Assembly (NCBI RefSeq): GCF_004187715.1
Contig: NZ_QZWF01000002.1
Location: 868,001 to 932,000 of the forward strand
Reading direction: 5' to 3'
Origin: Streptomyces sp. F001
Lineage (GTDB): Bacteria > Actinomycetota > Actinomycetes > Streptomycetales > Streptomycetaceae
Length of the DNA stretch: 64,000 nucleotides
The position numbers were made by a program, and so were the translations under genes. Shown here one piece after another: positions 45,838 through 57,009 of this stretch. Under the pieces are notes generated by a model, which had not been told where the DNA came from, ran no database searches, and saw only the letters and a program-made list of their open reading frames with translations. How positions within the stretch are numbered: position 1 is the stretch's first letter; every line of letters begins with the position of its first letter.

Positions 45838-48420
45838 ATGACCAGCCTCGGCGCAGTGACACTCGGCAAGCAGTTGAACGCGTCTGACATATCCGACACG
45901 GCAATCGCGCTGCTCGATGAGCAGGGGACCGTCGCCGGGTGGACACAGACCGCCGAACGGCTCGTCGGATACTCCGCCGGGGACGTCGTGGGCCGGTCCG
46001 CCGCGCTCGTCCTGCCGGCCTTCGAGGAAGCCGCGACGACATCGGCCTTCGTCGAGCAGTGCCGTACCGAGAACGGCTGGCCGGGGGCCCAGGCGCTGCG
46101 CCACCGGGACGGCCGTGTACTCGACGTCAGTCTGCGGCTCACGATGCTGCGCGGTCAGGATGGAACAACGCGATGGCTCGCTTCCATGACCGGCACCGGC
46201 CCGCTGTCCGAGGACGGGATGGACGGATCGGTGAGGGGGCCCCTCCTCGCTCGTGAGCCGATTGGTGTCGCCATTCGTGACCGGCAGCTGCGGTGCACCT
46301 TCGTCAACGACGTCGCTGAGAGCCACGACGGCCTTCCCGGTGCCCGGCGGCTCGGGCGTCGACATACCGATGTACGGCCCCGTTCCCATGCCGAGACACT
46401 GGAGGCGGTGATGCGGCAGGTCCTCCAGAACGGTGCGACCAAGGTTCACGAGTACCGGACGTATCTGCCGACGAGCCAGGGCCCGGAGCACCAGTTCGCG
46501 GCTTCGTTCCAGTGCCTCCAGGGCGCCGACGGGGCAGCGCTGGGGGTGTGCGTCATCAGCGCCGACGTCACCGCCAACCGGCAGACGCGTGAGCGCCTCG
46601 CCGTCCTCGGCCAGGCCAGTGCGCGTCTGGGCAGCACGCTGGATGTGATGCAGGTCAGCCAGGAGCTGGCCGACGTCGCCGTACCTCTGGTCGCCGACTA
46701 CGTCGCCGTGGACCTGGAGCAGTCGGTCTCGTTCGGGGAGGGGCCCCCGGTCCGCATCGGCGCGACGGGCAAGCGCTTCCCCGCTTTCCGGCGGGCGGGC
46801 CTGGCCTCGATCCGCCAGGGCGTGCCGGAGTCCCCCTGGGTGCGCGGTGAGCCAGTCGACGTGCCTCCCACTTCCCCCTTTGCCGCCGCTCTGCATGCCG
46901 GGCAGTCTCGCCTGGAGCCGGTCCTGGACACCGCTCCGGGCACATGGGTCGACGAGGTACCGGCACTGGCGCACAGGGTCCGCGAGAGCGGCATGCATTC
47001 GATCATGGTCGTACCCATCCGTACACGGCGCGCCCTGCTGGGCATGGCGCTGTTCGTCCGCACAGAGAATCCCGTGCCGTTCCATGAGGCCGATCTGCTC
47101 CTGGCCGAAGAGCTCGTCAACCGGGCCGCGCAGGCGTTGGACAACGCCCGTCAGTACGCTCGCAAGCACACCGCCGCCCTCACGCTGTAACGCAGTCTGC
47201 TGCCCCGCCGGTTGAGGGGCGGCACGGCGGTCGAGGTGGCGTCGCGCTACCTGCCCGCGGACGTGGACCACTGCGTCGGCGGCGACTGGTTCGACGTGAT
47301 CCCGCTGTCCGGCGCCCGGGTGGCGCTCGTCGTCGGCGACGTGGTCGGGCACGGCCTGCACGCCGCCGCGACCATGGGCAGGCTCCGCACCGCCGTCCAC
47401 ACCCTCGCCAGCATGGAACTGCCCCCTGACGAACTGCTGGGTCACCTCGACGACACGGTTCAACGACTGGCCGAGGAAGACTGCGATCTTCCGGACGAGA
47501 TCTCCGCGGTGTCGGGCGCCACCTGCCTGTACGCCGTCTACGATCCCGCCACCCGCCGGTGCGCCATGGCATCGGCCGGGCACCCCCCGCCCGCGATCAT
47601 CGACCCGGAAGACCGGGTCACGTACCTCGACCTTCCCACCGGAGCTCCCCTGGGTGTCGGCCTGGGGGACCCGTTCGAGTCCGTGGAACTGGAACTGGCC
47701 GAAGAAAGTGTGCTCGCCCTCTACACCGACGGCCTGATCGAGACCCGCGGCCATGACATCGAAGAGGGAATGCGCCGACTGGGCAGCGCCCTCGCACAGC
47801 CGGGCCGATCCTTGGAAGAACGCTGCGACATCGCAACGCAGACCCTTCCTGACCAGGCGCCATGCGACGACGTCACGCTCCTCCTCGTCCGGACCCGCTC
47901 CCTCAGCCCGAGCCGGGTGGCCTCCTGGACACTGCCCGCTGACCAGGACGTCGTCCGCAGCGCCCGCAATCTTGCAGCATGCCAACTGACGGAGTGGGGA
48001 CTGGAAGGTCTTGAGAACGCCACAAAACTGATCGTCAGCGAACTCGCCACCAATGCCCTGCGCCACGGCACCGGCCAGATCGGGCTGCGGTTCGTCCGGC
48101 ACCAAGTCCTGACCGTCGAAGTGTCCGACACCGAGGCCTTCGCCCCGCCTCCGCCTCGCCCCCGCCCCACGGACGAGAACGGCCGCGGCCTCTTCCTCGT
48201 CGCCAAGCTGTCCCGCAGATGGGGCTCCCGCTCGACGCCGGGCGGCAAGGTCGTCTGGGCCGAGCTGGACCTCCCCCGCACCTCAGGCCCTGATCGGCGA
48301 GTGCCTGAGGCGAGCCCACCGACTTCACGGGGCGGCTTCGCGGCGGCGTTGGACACGCCTTCGACGTACTTTGTGTCGCTGGCGCCCTCGGACGGACTTC
48401 GCCACCAGGCAGAGGGCTGA
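45838..48420 (+). pseudogene. PAS-GAF-SpoIIE phosphatase-HATPase regulator with in-frame stop
   Basis: A Streptomyces-type multi-domain regulator in one frame. PAS (residues about 15-110, TAIALLDEQGTVAGWTQTAE), second PAS (about 140-240), GAF (about 250-445), then SpoIIE/PP2C (SRYLPADVDHCVGGDWFDVI, ALVVGDVVGHGLHAAATMG, LYTDGLIETRG) and a C-terminal anti-sigma-type HATPase (LIVSELATNALRHGTGQIGL, DENGRGLFLVAKL). A TAA at 47188-47190 falls between ALTL and RSLLPRRL, where relatives have Gln (ALTLQRSLLP), so a single CAA to TAA change explains it. Reinitiation at TTG 47212 could still give the phosphatase-kinase half. RBS GAGGAG precedes ATG 45838; a TTG at 45829 is an alternative start. Confidence 0.85.
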
Positions 48421-49022
48421 AAGGGTGATCGACGCTTTCACTCGTGGCTGAGTGTCGGGAATCTCCGCCCACGCGGTCGGCGCGGCCTCAGCCTCGACAG
48501 CTTCAGCTTGTACGCCACGGGCTCGAAGACCGGGCTGTCCTCGTCCGTGCTCGCGATGAGCCGTGGCCGGTCCCCTCGGCCTCCCAGACCCTCGCCGTAG
48601 CGGTCATGTACAACCGGCGCACCGCCGGAATCCGGCTCTGGTCGTGAACGGCTGCCCAGGCCGCCACCGCCGGCTGCCGATGCGTCGCACCCCCGCCACC
48701 GGTGCACTCACCTACTACCGGCCTGTCGGCGTCGCACGTCGGCAGTGCTTCTCACCGGGCACACCCCATGGAGCTCCGCGCCATGTCCCATCGCCTCGCG
48801 ACCTGCGGCGTCGCCTCTTGGGCGGATGACTCGGCATCCCCGACCCGCACTTGTTGCTTCGCGGTCAGACGTGAGGAGGTCGGACTGGATGAGAACCACG
48901 GTCGCACCTGAGCGGCCGTCCGGGCCGCACGCCGACCGCGGACGTTCAAAGGAGACTGGTGGCAGCTGACGACGAACGGGCGGGGCGGCGCCTTCGCCGC
49001 CCCGCCCTGCTGAGTGTGCTGG
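48421..49022. other. Intergenic region, no gene seen
   Basis: Short open frames exist on both strands, but none has consistent codon bias, an RBS or a recognisable family. GGCGGGGCGGCGCCTTCGCC (from 48978) can form a GC-rich hairpin (GGCGGGGCGGCG against the following CGCCGCCCCGCC, 48978-49008) close to the end of the minus-strand hydrolase, a plausible terminator. Confidence 0.5.
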
Positions 49023-49877
49023 TCAGCGGACCGTCCGGGCCGCCTTCTCGATGATGTTGGTGACGGCGCCCGGGTGGGACACGGTCACCGCGTGGGAGGA
49101 CTTGATCTCCTTGATCTGGGCATTGGCGCGCTTGGCCATGTAGACCTGAGCATCCCGGGGGATGATCTTGTCATTGGTGCCCACCAGGGCCCAGGTAGGG
49201 ATGGTCTTCCAGGCAGGATCACCAGCAGGTTCGTTGAGGGCAGTGCCGGTCCCCGGACGCTGGGTGACCGCCATCAGCTCAGCGGTGTCCTCGGGGACAT
49301 CCGCACCGAACGCCTGGGGGAACTTGGCCTGGTCGATGTAGAGGTCGACGTCCTGGGAGCCGTCAGGCTTGGTGATCGGGACGGGTCGCAGAACATCGTT
49401 GATGACGCTGCCCGGGAACTTGCTCGCCAGTTCATTGGAGCTCTCGCCCTTTTCGAGCAGGAAGCCGTCGGCGACCACCAGTGCCTTGACGTTGTCGGCG
49501 CCGTGGGCAGCGTTGCTGATCACCGCTCCGCCGTAGGAGTGCCCGACGAGAACCACCGGCCCGTCGATGCTGTCCACCACGCTCCTGACGGAGGCGGCGT
49601 CGCTGCTCAGACTGCGCAGGTGGTTGGCCGCGGTCACCACCGGGTAGCCGTCCTCTTTCAGCCTCTTGATGACGCCGTTCCAGCTGGAGGAGTCGGCGAA
49701 CGCGCCGTGCACGAGCACGACGGTCGGCTTGCCCTCTGAGGTGGTGCGCTTGGGGGTGGTGCTCTTGGCGGCGCTCGCCGAGCCGACCGTCGTGGCAAGG
49801 ATGGCGGTGGCGACCGTCGCCGAGGCCATGAGCGCGAGAGGTGTGCGGGCACGCCGAATTCGCGAATGACGATGCAT
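49023..49877 (-). CDS. Secreted alpha/beta hydrolase
   Basis: 284 residues, ATG 49875-49877 with AAAGGG upstream. Sec-type signal peptide (MHRHSRIRRARTPLALMASA, with cleavage likely after GSASA). PTVVLVHGAFADSSSWNGVI gives the oxyanion loop, GHSYGG the nucleophile, ALVGTNDKIIP the acid and IKSSHAVTVSHP the His. This subgroup (DSSSWNGV, HAVTVSHP) is common in soil actinobacteria; substrates are mostly unknown. Stand-alone; 350 bases of non-coding DNA (49911-50271) separate it from the next esterase. Confidence 0.87.
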   Translation of the reverse strand: MHRHSRIRRARTPLALMASATVATAILATTVGSASAAKSTTPKRTTSEGKPTVVLVHGAFADSSSWNGVIKRLKEDGYPVVTAANHLRSLSSDAASVRSVVDSIDGPVVLVGHSYGGAVISNAAHGADNVKALVVADGFLLEKGESSNELASKFPGSVINDVLRPVPITKPDGSQDVDLYIDQAKFPQAFGADVPEDTAELMAVTQRPGTGTALNEPAGDPAWKTIPTWALVGTNDKIIPRDAQVYMAKRANAQIKEIKSSHAVTVSHPGAVTNIIEKAARTVR

Positions 49878-50271
49878 GAAAAGCCCTTTCGAGGCAGGGG
49901 TTTCAGTCATGTCCGTGCAGGTGGACCTGACCGCATTGCGGCAGCTGGTTGCCGCAAGTCATGGAGAGGCAGACCGTGAGCGGCAAGCGGGAACATGTCC
50001 CGCCTTGCCGGGAGCGGGCTACGGCCGAGGGGCGGCTCAGTGAATCGATCGGGTTCGACAGTCCCCTGTGCGGGTTGGCAGGGTGCCGAGCGACCGCACT
50101 GACCGGCTTGCCCACAGTGCTTATCTGCCTGTGGGGTGGTGAAGAGTGGAGGAAGTGGATGATCGTTGTTCTGAGCTGCGAGGTCCACGCGCACGAGCGG
50201 CCGAGGTGGTGAACAACTTCGTTGCTGCGGGTCCGTCAGGTGCCGCGGCTGGGCTGAGCAGCGCAGTACGT

Positions 50272-51222
50272 TCAGTTGCTGCGGAGGGCGGTGCGCAGGG
50301 TGTGAATGGCTTGCTCCATCGCAGCAGTTGTGGCCTGCGTGGGCCGGAGGGGGTTGAGCATCATGAAGTCGTGCAGGATGCCGTTGTAGCGGATGCTCGT
50401 CGTGGGAACACCGGCCTGGGTCAGCTTGCGGGCGTAGGCCTCACCCTCGTCCCGCAGCACGTCGTTCTCGTCGACGATGACGAACGCGGGCGGCAGGCCC
50501 TGAAGCTCCTCCAGGCTCGCTCGCAGCGGCGAGGCGGTGATCTCCGCCCGCTGGGCGGGATCGGTGGTGTAGCAGTCCCAGAACCAGGCCATGCCCTTCG
50601 CCGTGAGGAAGGGCCCGTCCGCGAACTCCCGGTAGCTCTCGGTGTCCTGGGCCGCGTCCGTGACGGGGTAGTACAGCGACTGGTGTACGAAGGTCACGTC
50701 GCCGCGCTGCTTGGCCATGATGGCCAGTGCCGCGGTCATGTTGCCGCCGACGGAATCGCCGGCCACCGCCAGACGTGAAGCGTCCAGACCTTCCTCGGCA
50801 CCCTTCGCAGTGATCCATCGAGCAGTCGCGTACGCCTGCTCGATGGCGACCGGGTACTTGGCCTCCGGCGAACGGTCGTACTCGACGAACACGACGGCGG
50901 CATTCGCCCCGACGGCCAGCTCGCGCACCAGACGGTCATGCGTGCCGGCGTTGCCGAGGACCCAGCCGCCGCCGTGCACGTAGAGGACGACTGGCAGAGT
51001 GCCCTCGACATCGACGGGCTTGACGATACGTACCTGCACATCGCCGACCTCGGCGGGCACTGTGATCCACTTCTCCTGCACATCCAGCTTCTGCACCGGC
51101 TCTGCCTGCAGGTCGTCCAGGACCTTCCGGGCACCTTCCGGGCCGAGCTCATACAGGAACGGCGGGTTGGCCGTCGCATCCGCAAGCTCCTGCGCCGCGG
51201 GCTCAAGAACGGGCTTAGTCAT
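50272..51222 (-). CDS. Hormone-sensitive-lipase family esterase (GDXG)
   Basis: 316 residues, ATG 51220-51222 with AAGGAG eight bases upstream. Family marks: VVLYVHGGGWVLGN (HGGG oxyanion), VAGDSVGGNMTAAL (GDSxGG nucleophile), FVIVDENDVLRDEG (acid) and YNGILHDFMM (His). No signal peptide; a cytosolic carboxylesterase for short acyl or aromatic esters. Upstream DNA is filled by an IS4 relic, so its original context is lost. Confidence 0.9.
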   Translation of the reverse strand: MTKPVLEPAAQELADATANPPFLYELGPEGARKVLDDLQAEPVQKLDVQEKWITVPAEVGDVQVRIVKPVDVEGTLPVVLYVHGGGWVLGNAGTHDRLVRELAVGANAAVVFVEYDRSPEAKYPVAIEQAYATARWITAKGAEEGLDASRLAVAGDSVGGNMTAALAIMAKQRGDVTFVHQSLYYPVTDAAQDTESYREFADGPFLTAKGMAWFWDCYTTDPAQRAEITASPLRASLEELQGLPPAFVIVDENDVLRDEGEAYARKLTQAGVPTTSIRYNGILHDFMMLNPLRPTQATTAAMEQAIHTLRTALRSN

Positions 51223-51344
51223 CACTGCGCTCCTTGGGTCAGTAGGCTCGCGCCTGCTTTTACCCTTATGACAGACAACCTGCCCAAGGTGTGACATACG
51301 CCGAAGGCAGATGAGACAGGCAACGCTGATTTCCGACCAGGGCC

Positions 51345-51880
51345 CCATACCGCCTCGAGCACGGCCCGCGTCCCGCTGGCGATCAGCATGAGCACCCGGA
51401 TCTGCGGATAGCGCCCGGAGCCGAAGCGGCCGCGCGGCGGTGCGCCGAACGCCTTCCGGTTGGCCGGGGTGTCGGCCACGTCCAGGCGGGTGCCGTCCAC
51501 CGACACCTTCAGCAGTGCCAGGTCGCATCCGAAGGCCGACATCCCCGGGGCGCCGGATCGCCATGAGGGCCGCGCAGACGCCGGAACAGGTCCCTGAGCG
51601 GAGCAGGGCCGAGCCGGCGGCGGGCCTGAACCGCGGCCGCGGTCGAGGGGATCCGCAGTGCTCCGGCCCGCAACTGCTCCTTGAGCTGCTGGAACAGCAT
51701 CCGCAGCACCTCGGGATAGCCGGCGGCCGGGCACAGCCACAGAGCGAGGACGAAGTACAACGTTACGCGGGTCGGCAGGGCACGCACCCGCCGTTCCCGG
51801 CGCCCGCAGTCGGCGATCACCTGATCCACGAGGCGGGAGACAGCAACTGCGGCAGGGCTCCCAGACCGAGATCATCTAAA
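51345..51880 (-). pseudogene. IS4-family transposase remnant
   Basis: Minus strand: VIADCGRRERRVRALPTRVT then LYFVLALWLCPAAGYPEVLR (IS4 N-terminal domain), STAAAVQARRRLGPAPLRDL, and, after a frame change near 51560, LLKVSVDGTRLDVADTPANR with the first DDE Asp, ending in VLMLIASGTRAVLEAVWGP. Roughly the first 190 residues; the catalytic centre is incomplete. Confidence 0.7.
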
Positions 51881-52040
51881 GGATGAGGGGAACCCCGACG
51901 GCTTCAGCCTCACTCGGGCAGCGGGAACGGTGGCAGGATGAGCAGACACGGGAGCCTCGGCACGGACGCGGTCTTCTTGGTCGAAACCCAGTCCCGCCGG
52001 GGCTCCTGCATGCCGTCAATCCCCCGAAAGGGCGGCTGAC

Positions 52041-52750
52041 TTACCGGCGTTGGGACATGGCAGCGACCCAGAGCTGGTCAGGCCGATCGGCGGTGAACTT
52101 GCGGTCGGCCAGGTCCGGCAGCCGCGGTGCAGTCGGCTCTGGGATCGTGGTGCGACGACGCTGCCCGCGGATGACGCCCTCGATCCCGAGCTCGGCCATC
52201 AGCCGCTCCACCGTGCACCGTGCGACCTCGACGCCCTTGCGCTTGAGCGCGCGGGTGATCCGCCGGGCCCCGTAGGTGGCCCCCGACTCGTCGTGAACCT
52301 GCACGATCAGAGGGACCAACTGCTCGTCGCGCAGTGGCGGGCCGGCTTCGACCGCTTCCAGCGCGCATAGTAGGCGGACTCGGACAGCTCCAGCACCCGG
52401 CAGACGAACCCGGCCCCGAGGCCCATGCCCTTGAGGTGCTCGATCACCTGGTCGGCCTCGCCCGGGGACGGTCGAGTTCGGCCGCAAAAAACGCGCTCGC
52501 GGCCTTGAGAATCTCATTCGCCCACATCAACTCGGCATTCTCCCTGCGGAGTTGTTTCAGCTCCTCCTGCTCGGCGCTGGTCAGGCGGTCGTCGCGTTCA
52601 CCGGCGTCCGCCTCGGCCCGGCAGACCCAGTTCCGCAGGACCTCCTTGTGGATGCCCAAGTCGCGTGCGACGTGCGCGACAGGACGGCCGGCGGAGCCCC
52701 GGCAGGTGACAGCGCGGGCCAGGGCTGTCGGCGGTGAACCGGCACTCGAA
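52041..52750 (-). pseudogene. IS3-family transposase remnant (OrfA end and OrfB start)
   Basis: OrfA part: VLRNWVCRAEADAGERDDRL and LKQLRRENAELMWANEILKA ending AAELDRPR (about 52470-52700). OrfB part: ESGATYGARRITRALKRKGV, ARCTVERLMAELGIEGVIRG, DRKFTADRPDQLWVA, then cut off just before the first catalytic Asp. It is related to, but clearly different from, the intact IS3 at 42460-43790. Confidence 0.7.
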
Positions 52751-52901
52751 GGTGAAGGGGCGTCCGGCTCACCGCCGCGCCCGAGGTGCGGGCAACCGCC
52801 GTTCCCGACGGGCACCATGCGCCGAAGCCGGCCGCGTACGGCATCGACGATGCCGGCTTCGGCCAAGGGCGCTGTCAGTGGTGTTCCTTAGGCTGCCTGG
52901 C

Positions 52902-54233
52902 ATGGCCCGTTTTCCGGAAACGATGGGGGTAAGGGTGCGCAGGCCGGTCGAGGGCGAAGTACACGTTCACTACGGTCAGATCTACGTCGAGAGCGCCCCG
53001 GACAGCTACGGCCCGGACCTCGCGGAAGCGTTCGCCGGACAGAGCGCAGGCCTGTGCGGGGCGGCGATACCCGGTGCCCTGTGGCTGAACACCGGCCTGC
53101 ACACCGGCAACGTCGGCTTCACCGTCGAGGTCCACGACCAGGCCCCGTCGCTGGATGCGGACTGGGAGGACGTCGTCGAGGTGTCCTTCCGCCCGGCCTC
53201 GGGCCGCAGCGTGCTCATGCAGTGGGCGGGCGAAGCCTGTTGGGAACTGGGCCTGGAGGAGGCCGACTACCGTGTGCGCTACTTGGCCAAAGGCATGGAC
53301 CAGGCGAACAGACGGGACACCCGGCTGCACGACGAGCCCCGACTGGACAGCTACCTCCTGCAGTTCTGGCCCGCCCCGCCGAAGCCCGACCGCGTCCTGA
53401 AGCAGACCTCGCAGATCGCCGCCTACTGGCACGACTACGCCCGCCGGCAGCCGCCTGCTCCCACACCCGCCGAACGCGCCGAGGCCGAACACCAGGCCCG
53501 CCTCGCGCAGGAACAAGCAGAACAACAACGCCGGCTCGCCCACGAACGATGGAAATGGGGCGGACAGCTGCCGAGCCAGGCTCTGCGCACCGTCGGCGGC
53601 AACGTCCGCGGCCTGCTCGATTTCGACCCCGCCCTCCTCCACGCCATCGACGCCGCCGGCCCCGCAACCCAGCGCACGGTGGCCCTGCTCGCGGCCCGCC
53701 GCGCCTGCGAGGCGGCCGGTCTCACCGATCTCGACTGGATAGCCGACGCGCTCACCGCCCTGACCGAGGGCCGTCCGCTGCCGGCGCCCTTCGACGACCC
53801 CGCCCGCATGTGGCAGACCCTGAACCGTGACCCGCGTGTCCCGCACCGGACTATCGGCCAGGCCATCGCGCCGAAACGGCCCCCTTTCCAGCCGCCCGCA
53901 TCCCCGCCGGTGCAGGAGCCCATGCCGAAACCCCGGCAGGCGTCGTCGCCGGCCGTGGTGGGCCCCGCAGCCTCCGCGATGAAGTCGCCGAGCCCGCCCC
54001 CACCGCCGTCCGCCGGCTCGGCTGCCCATGCCATGGCGGTCGTCATCGGCGCGCCGGATCCGGCCCTGCGGGTGTCGCAGCCGCACATGGCCCTTCCCGC
54101 GCTGACCGGCGCGGCCGGAGCCGACCCGCTCCAGGCGGCCTTCGATGCGGTGTACGCGGCCGTGGTCACCTACGGCGAGAACTACCCGGAACTCCTCCAG
54201 GAGGTCTGGTCGGCGTGCCGGCCCCGCCCGTAG
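52902..54233 (+). CDS. Hypothetical protein with Pro-rich C-terminal part
   Basis: 443 residues from ATG 52902 (MARFPETMGVRVRRPVEGEV). Residues about 7-170 form a compact mixed domain (EVHVHYGQIYVES, NTGLHTGNVGFTVEVHD, YRVRYLAKGMDQANRRDTRL) of a kind found in Streptomyces proteins of unknown role. A short coiled coil follows (AEAEHQARLAQEQAEQQRRL), a helical segment, then a Pro/Ala-rich disordered stretch (about 53870-54030) and a C-terminal helix (DAVYAAVVTYGENYPELLQE). No signal peptide or membrane span. It sits between IS copies without partners. I do not recognise a function. Confidence 0.7.
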   Translation: MARFPETMGVRVRRPVEGEVHVHYGQIYVESAPDSYGPDLAEAFAGQSAGLCGAAIPGALWLNTGLHTGNVGFTVEVHDQAPSLDADWEDVVEVSFRPASGRSVLMQWAGEACWELGLEEADYRVRYLAKGMDQANRRDTRLHDEPRLDSYLLQFWPAPPKPDRVLKQTSQIAAYWHDYARRQPPAPTPAERAEAEHQARLAQEQAEQQRRLAHERWKWGGQLPSQALRTVGGNVRGLLDFDPALLHAIDAAGPATQRTVALLAARRACEAAGLTDLDWIADALTALTEGRPLPAPFDDPARMWQTLNRDPRVPHRTIGQAIAPKRPPFQPPASPPVQEPMPKPRQASSPAVVGPAASAMKSPSPPPPPSAGSAAHAMAVVIGAPDPALRVSQPHMALPALTGAAGADPLQAAFDAVYAAVVTYGENYPELLQEVWSACRPRP

Positions 54234-54515
54234 ACCCGGCACTCCTGCTGTGCAGCGGGCCGCAGGACGCCGCGGAGGATCCGGCTGCGGCGCCCTTGCG
54301 GCCCGTGGACAGGTACAGGCCGTCTGTGGTGCAGGTCCGCAAGGTGGCGGGTGTGGTGGACGCGTCCGCCTGGGCGGTCGTCCATGTGGTGCCACAGCGC
54401 TTTCACCCACCGAATGCTGAAGAATTTACCTAAATCCTATTGACTCGTGACATATCTCGTGCATTGTGATTAATAGACCACAACACCGAAAGAGTCACAA
54501 AGTCGGTGAGGACGT

Positions 54516-56300
54516 CTAGTCCCGGACTTCGCGGGTCACCGTTTCAGGTCTGTGGCCAGCGGGTTTGGCCGATGTCGGTGTCAAGGAGGTCGAGGAGGTG
54601 GAGTTGGACGCCGCGGGTGATCTGGACGGTGGGCGGGTCGGTGACGTTGCCGATCCGCAGGGTGAGTTCGCCGAGGTGGTAGAAGATCATGCGGCCGGTG
54701 GGGCGGACGCGGCGGTTGTCGGGGTAGAGGCCGCTCATGGTCTGCTCGGGGCCGAGCGCCCGTCTGACCTGCCGCTCGATGAGGCAGAAGACCAGCAGGG
54801 CCAGGCAGATGACCTGGATCAGGGCGCAACGGCGGCCAGGTTGTGCTGCACGAAGACCGGCGCGACCGCGAGCGGGCCCTTGAAGTCGTGGTATCTGCGT
54901 TCGACCGCGCCCTGGCCCTTGTAGTGGATCAGAATCTGCCCGGCGTCCGCCTGGTCGGCGGGGACGGACGTCAGCAGTGCGTACCAGCCGTCGACCACGG
55001 CTTCGGCCTTCAGCACGCTGGTGTCGAAGTGCCAGGCCAGGACCGGGGTGCCGTCCTCGTTGTCGGTGACGGTCCAGCGCAGGCAGGAGGTGACACGGCG
55101 CTTGGCGGCGATGACACCGATCCGGGCGACGATCTTCTCCCGGGTCCTGTAGTGGCGCCCGCCAGCCGCAGCGGTGAGCTTGTTCAGGTCCTCTGCGGCC
55201 TTGGCCAGGCGTTTGTCCCGGGCGGCTTGCTGGCCGGCGGCGTTCGCGGTGGAGTGGACCAGGATCCGCCGGACGGTGAGCGGCGGATCGCTCTTGCGGG
55301 GCCCGGTCAGGGTGTGGGTGTCCTCCAGCACGCGGTAGGTCTCGCGCTGCCCGGCGGGCTTGCTCGCCTCCCGGTCCGGCGTCCAGTCCACGACGGTGGC
55401 CTGCGCGAGATCGAGGGCGGCATAGACCTCGTCCTTGACCTGCGCGGCCGGGGCCGGGGCGATGAAGTGGACCCCGGCCGCCAGCAGGGCACTGACGTTG
55501 GAGTAGGACACCAGCTTGGAGTCGGCGACCATCAGGAAGTCGCGTTCGCCGGCCATGGTCCGCAGGTCCTTCATCGCGCCGACGACCTGGCTGACCTCGG
55601 CCGCCCCGCCCCCGAAGACCCGGGCATGGAGCGGGATGCCGCCGTCGGCCGACACTGCGAGTCCGGCCTGGACCTGCTTCAGATCGAAGCGCCGGTCCTT
55701 GGGATGCCCGTAGCCGCTCAGCGGGTAGTCCTCGTCCTGGCCCTCGGCCGGGAAGGCCCCGTGCACGGACATGCTGGTCATGTCCCAGTGCATCCGCGCC
55801 ACATCGACCCCGAACCCACCGATCGCCCGTGCCCCGACCGTGCCCGCGATGTGCTCCAGGTGCGGAGCGACCGCATCCAGTGCCCGGGCCAGACGGTCAT
55901 CGTTGAGCAGACCGGGCTCGATCCCGAAGACCTCCTCCACCGCCCAGCACCTGGCCCAGTCCTCCACCCGCACCAGCGGCGCGGGCGACGTCAGCCGGTT
56001 GGCCACCAACGCCTCGATCACCTGCCCGTGCGTCACCAGCGCACTCGCGCCACCAGGACACACCTCGTCGACGATCCCGGCGACATCCAGCCGGCGCAGA
56101 AACTCGGCAGCGACAGGCAGAGCGCCCAGACGCTTCTCCACCACGGACGTCACCGCCACTTCAAGGCGCTGACGCTGAGACCGTGGCCGCGGGGACCAGG
56201 AAGTCATCGACACACCCCACCCAACGCCACACCACCGGCCCGGGACACCCCCGGACCGGTCACACCATACGAATCAACGACCCGCGAAGTACGGGTCTAG
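54516..56300 (-). mobile_element. IS1634-like insertion sequence
   Basis: About 1785 bases bounded by inverted repeats: CTAGTCCCGGACTTCGCGGG (from 54516) against CTAGACCCGTACTTCGCGGG (minus strand, from 56300), 18 of 20 matching. One transposase gene fills it. The DNA before it (54234-54515) has no gene and is notably AT-rich (54420-54500). Confidence 0.85.
54544..56213 (-). CDS. IS1634-family transposase
   Basis: About 555 residues. N-terminal DUF4277-like domain (LGALPVAAEFLRRLDVAGIV), then the DDE core with DVARMHWDMTSMSVHGAF (first Asp), FLMVADSKLVSYSNV (second Asp) and VERRYHDFKGPLAVAPVF (Glu). A frame change near 54820 cuts the last 92 residues; adding one C to the CCC run (minus strand) restores APLIQVICLALLVFCLIERQ and the normal end WPQT at 54544. 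The transposase is therefore probably intact. Confidence 0.85.
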
Positions 56301-56495
56301 TCGGCGGAGTGACTTGGACAGGATGTGGTTCAGGCCCCCGGCAAGCCGGCGCGACACCGAGGCAACAGTGACGACTGAAGCTTCAGGACACGCGCAGCAC
56401 TACCGGGGACTGTTTTGCCCTCGGAGTCTTCGCGCGGGCCTGGCCACGTGCGAAGGCTTTACCACGCCCAAGCCTGTCCCGTGCGGCCGGATCGG

Positions 56496-56819
56496 TCACA
56501 CTGCATCGATGTCGGGCTGGATCTCCACGGTGAAGGCCGCGTCCTCGGGGCCGTCGCCTTCCTCGCTCTTCCAGACGATCACGCGCACGTGCCTCTGTCC
56601 GGTGCCGCGCACCTCCCACTCGGTCACCAGGTCGGTGACGACGAGGGCGGCGACGTACTCGGCGGTTTCTTTGGGATCATCGGTGATGATGGTCCCTCGC
56701 CACCGCTCGGGATGGCCGCTGTAAGGGCGCCAGCCCTGCGAGCCGTGCGGCTCGTCGACCCGGTACACCCAGCCCTTCTCGGTGCCATGGCACCGATCCT
56801 TCCACTCAAGGAGCATCAC
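56496..56819 (-). CDS. Small hypothetical protein (107 aa)
   Basis: Start ATG at 56817-56819 (or the next Met), with GCGGGGG upstream. A compact sequence with several strands (GWVYRVDEPHGSQGWRPYSG, VRVIVWKSEEGDGPEDAAF, TVEIQPDIDAV) and strong GC3, so likely real. No family recognised. It may be cargo or a bystander between two transposons. Confidence 0.6.
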   Translation of the reverse strand: MMLLEWKDRCHGTEKGWVYRVDEPHGSQGWRPYSGHPERWRGTIITDDPKETAEYVAALVVTDLVTEWEVRGTGQRHVRVIVWKSEEGDGPEDAAFTVEIQPDIDAV

Positions 56820-57009
56820 CCCCGCATCGGATCGACACTGCCTGCCGAACGCGGGTCGCCCGGCTGCATCAACTGTCCCGACGGCATCGAACCGAAGGCA
56901 GCCCGTTGGTCATGCTTCGGCGTGGATAACGGTGTCGGATGGTTCGGCAGCGACGATGGGGACTCCTTTGACCTCAAAGCCCGCTGCGCGGCCGGGCTGG
57001 AGCACGACA

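Noticed and set aside
48430..48970. Several short open frames on both strands
   Set aside because: Overlapping, mutually inconsistent and without RBS or family; treated as intergenic.
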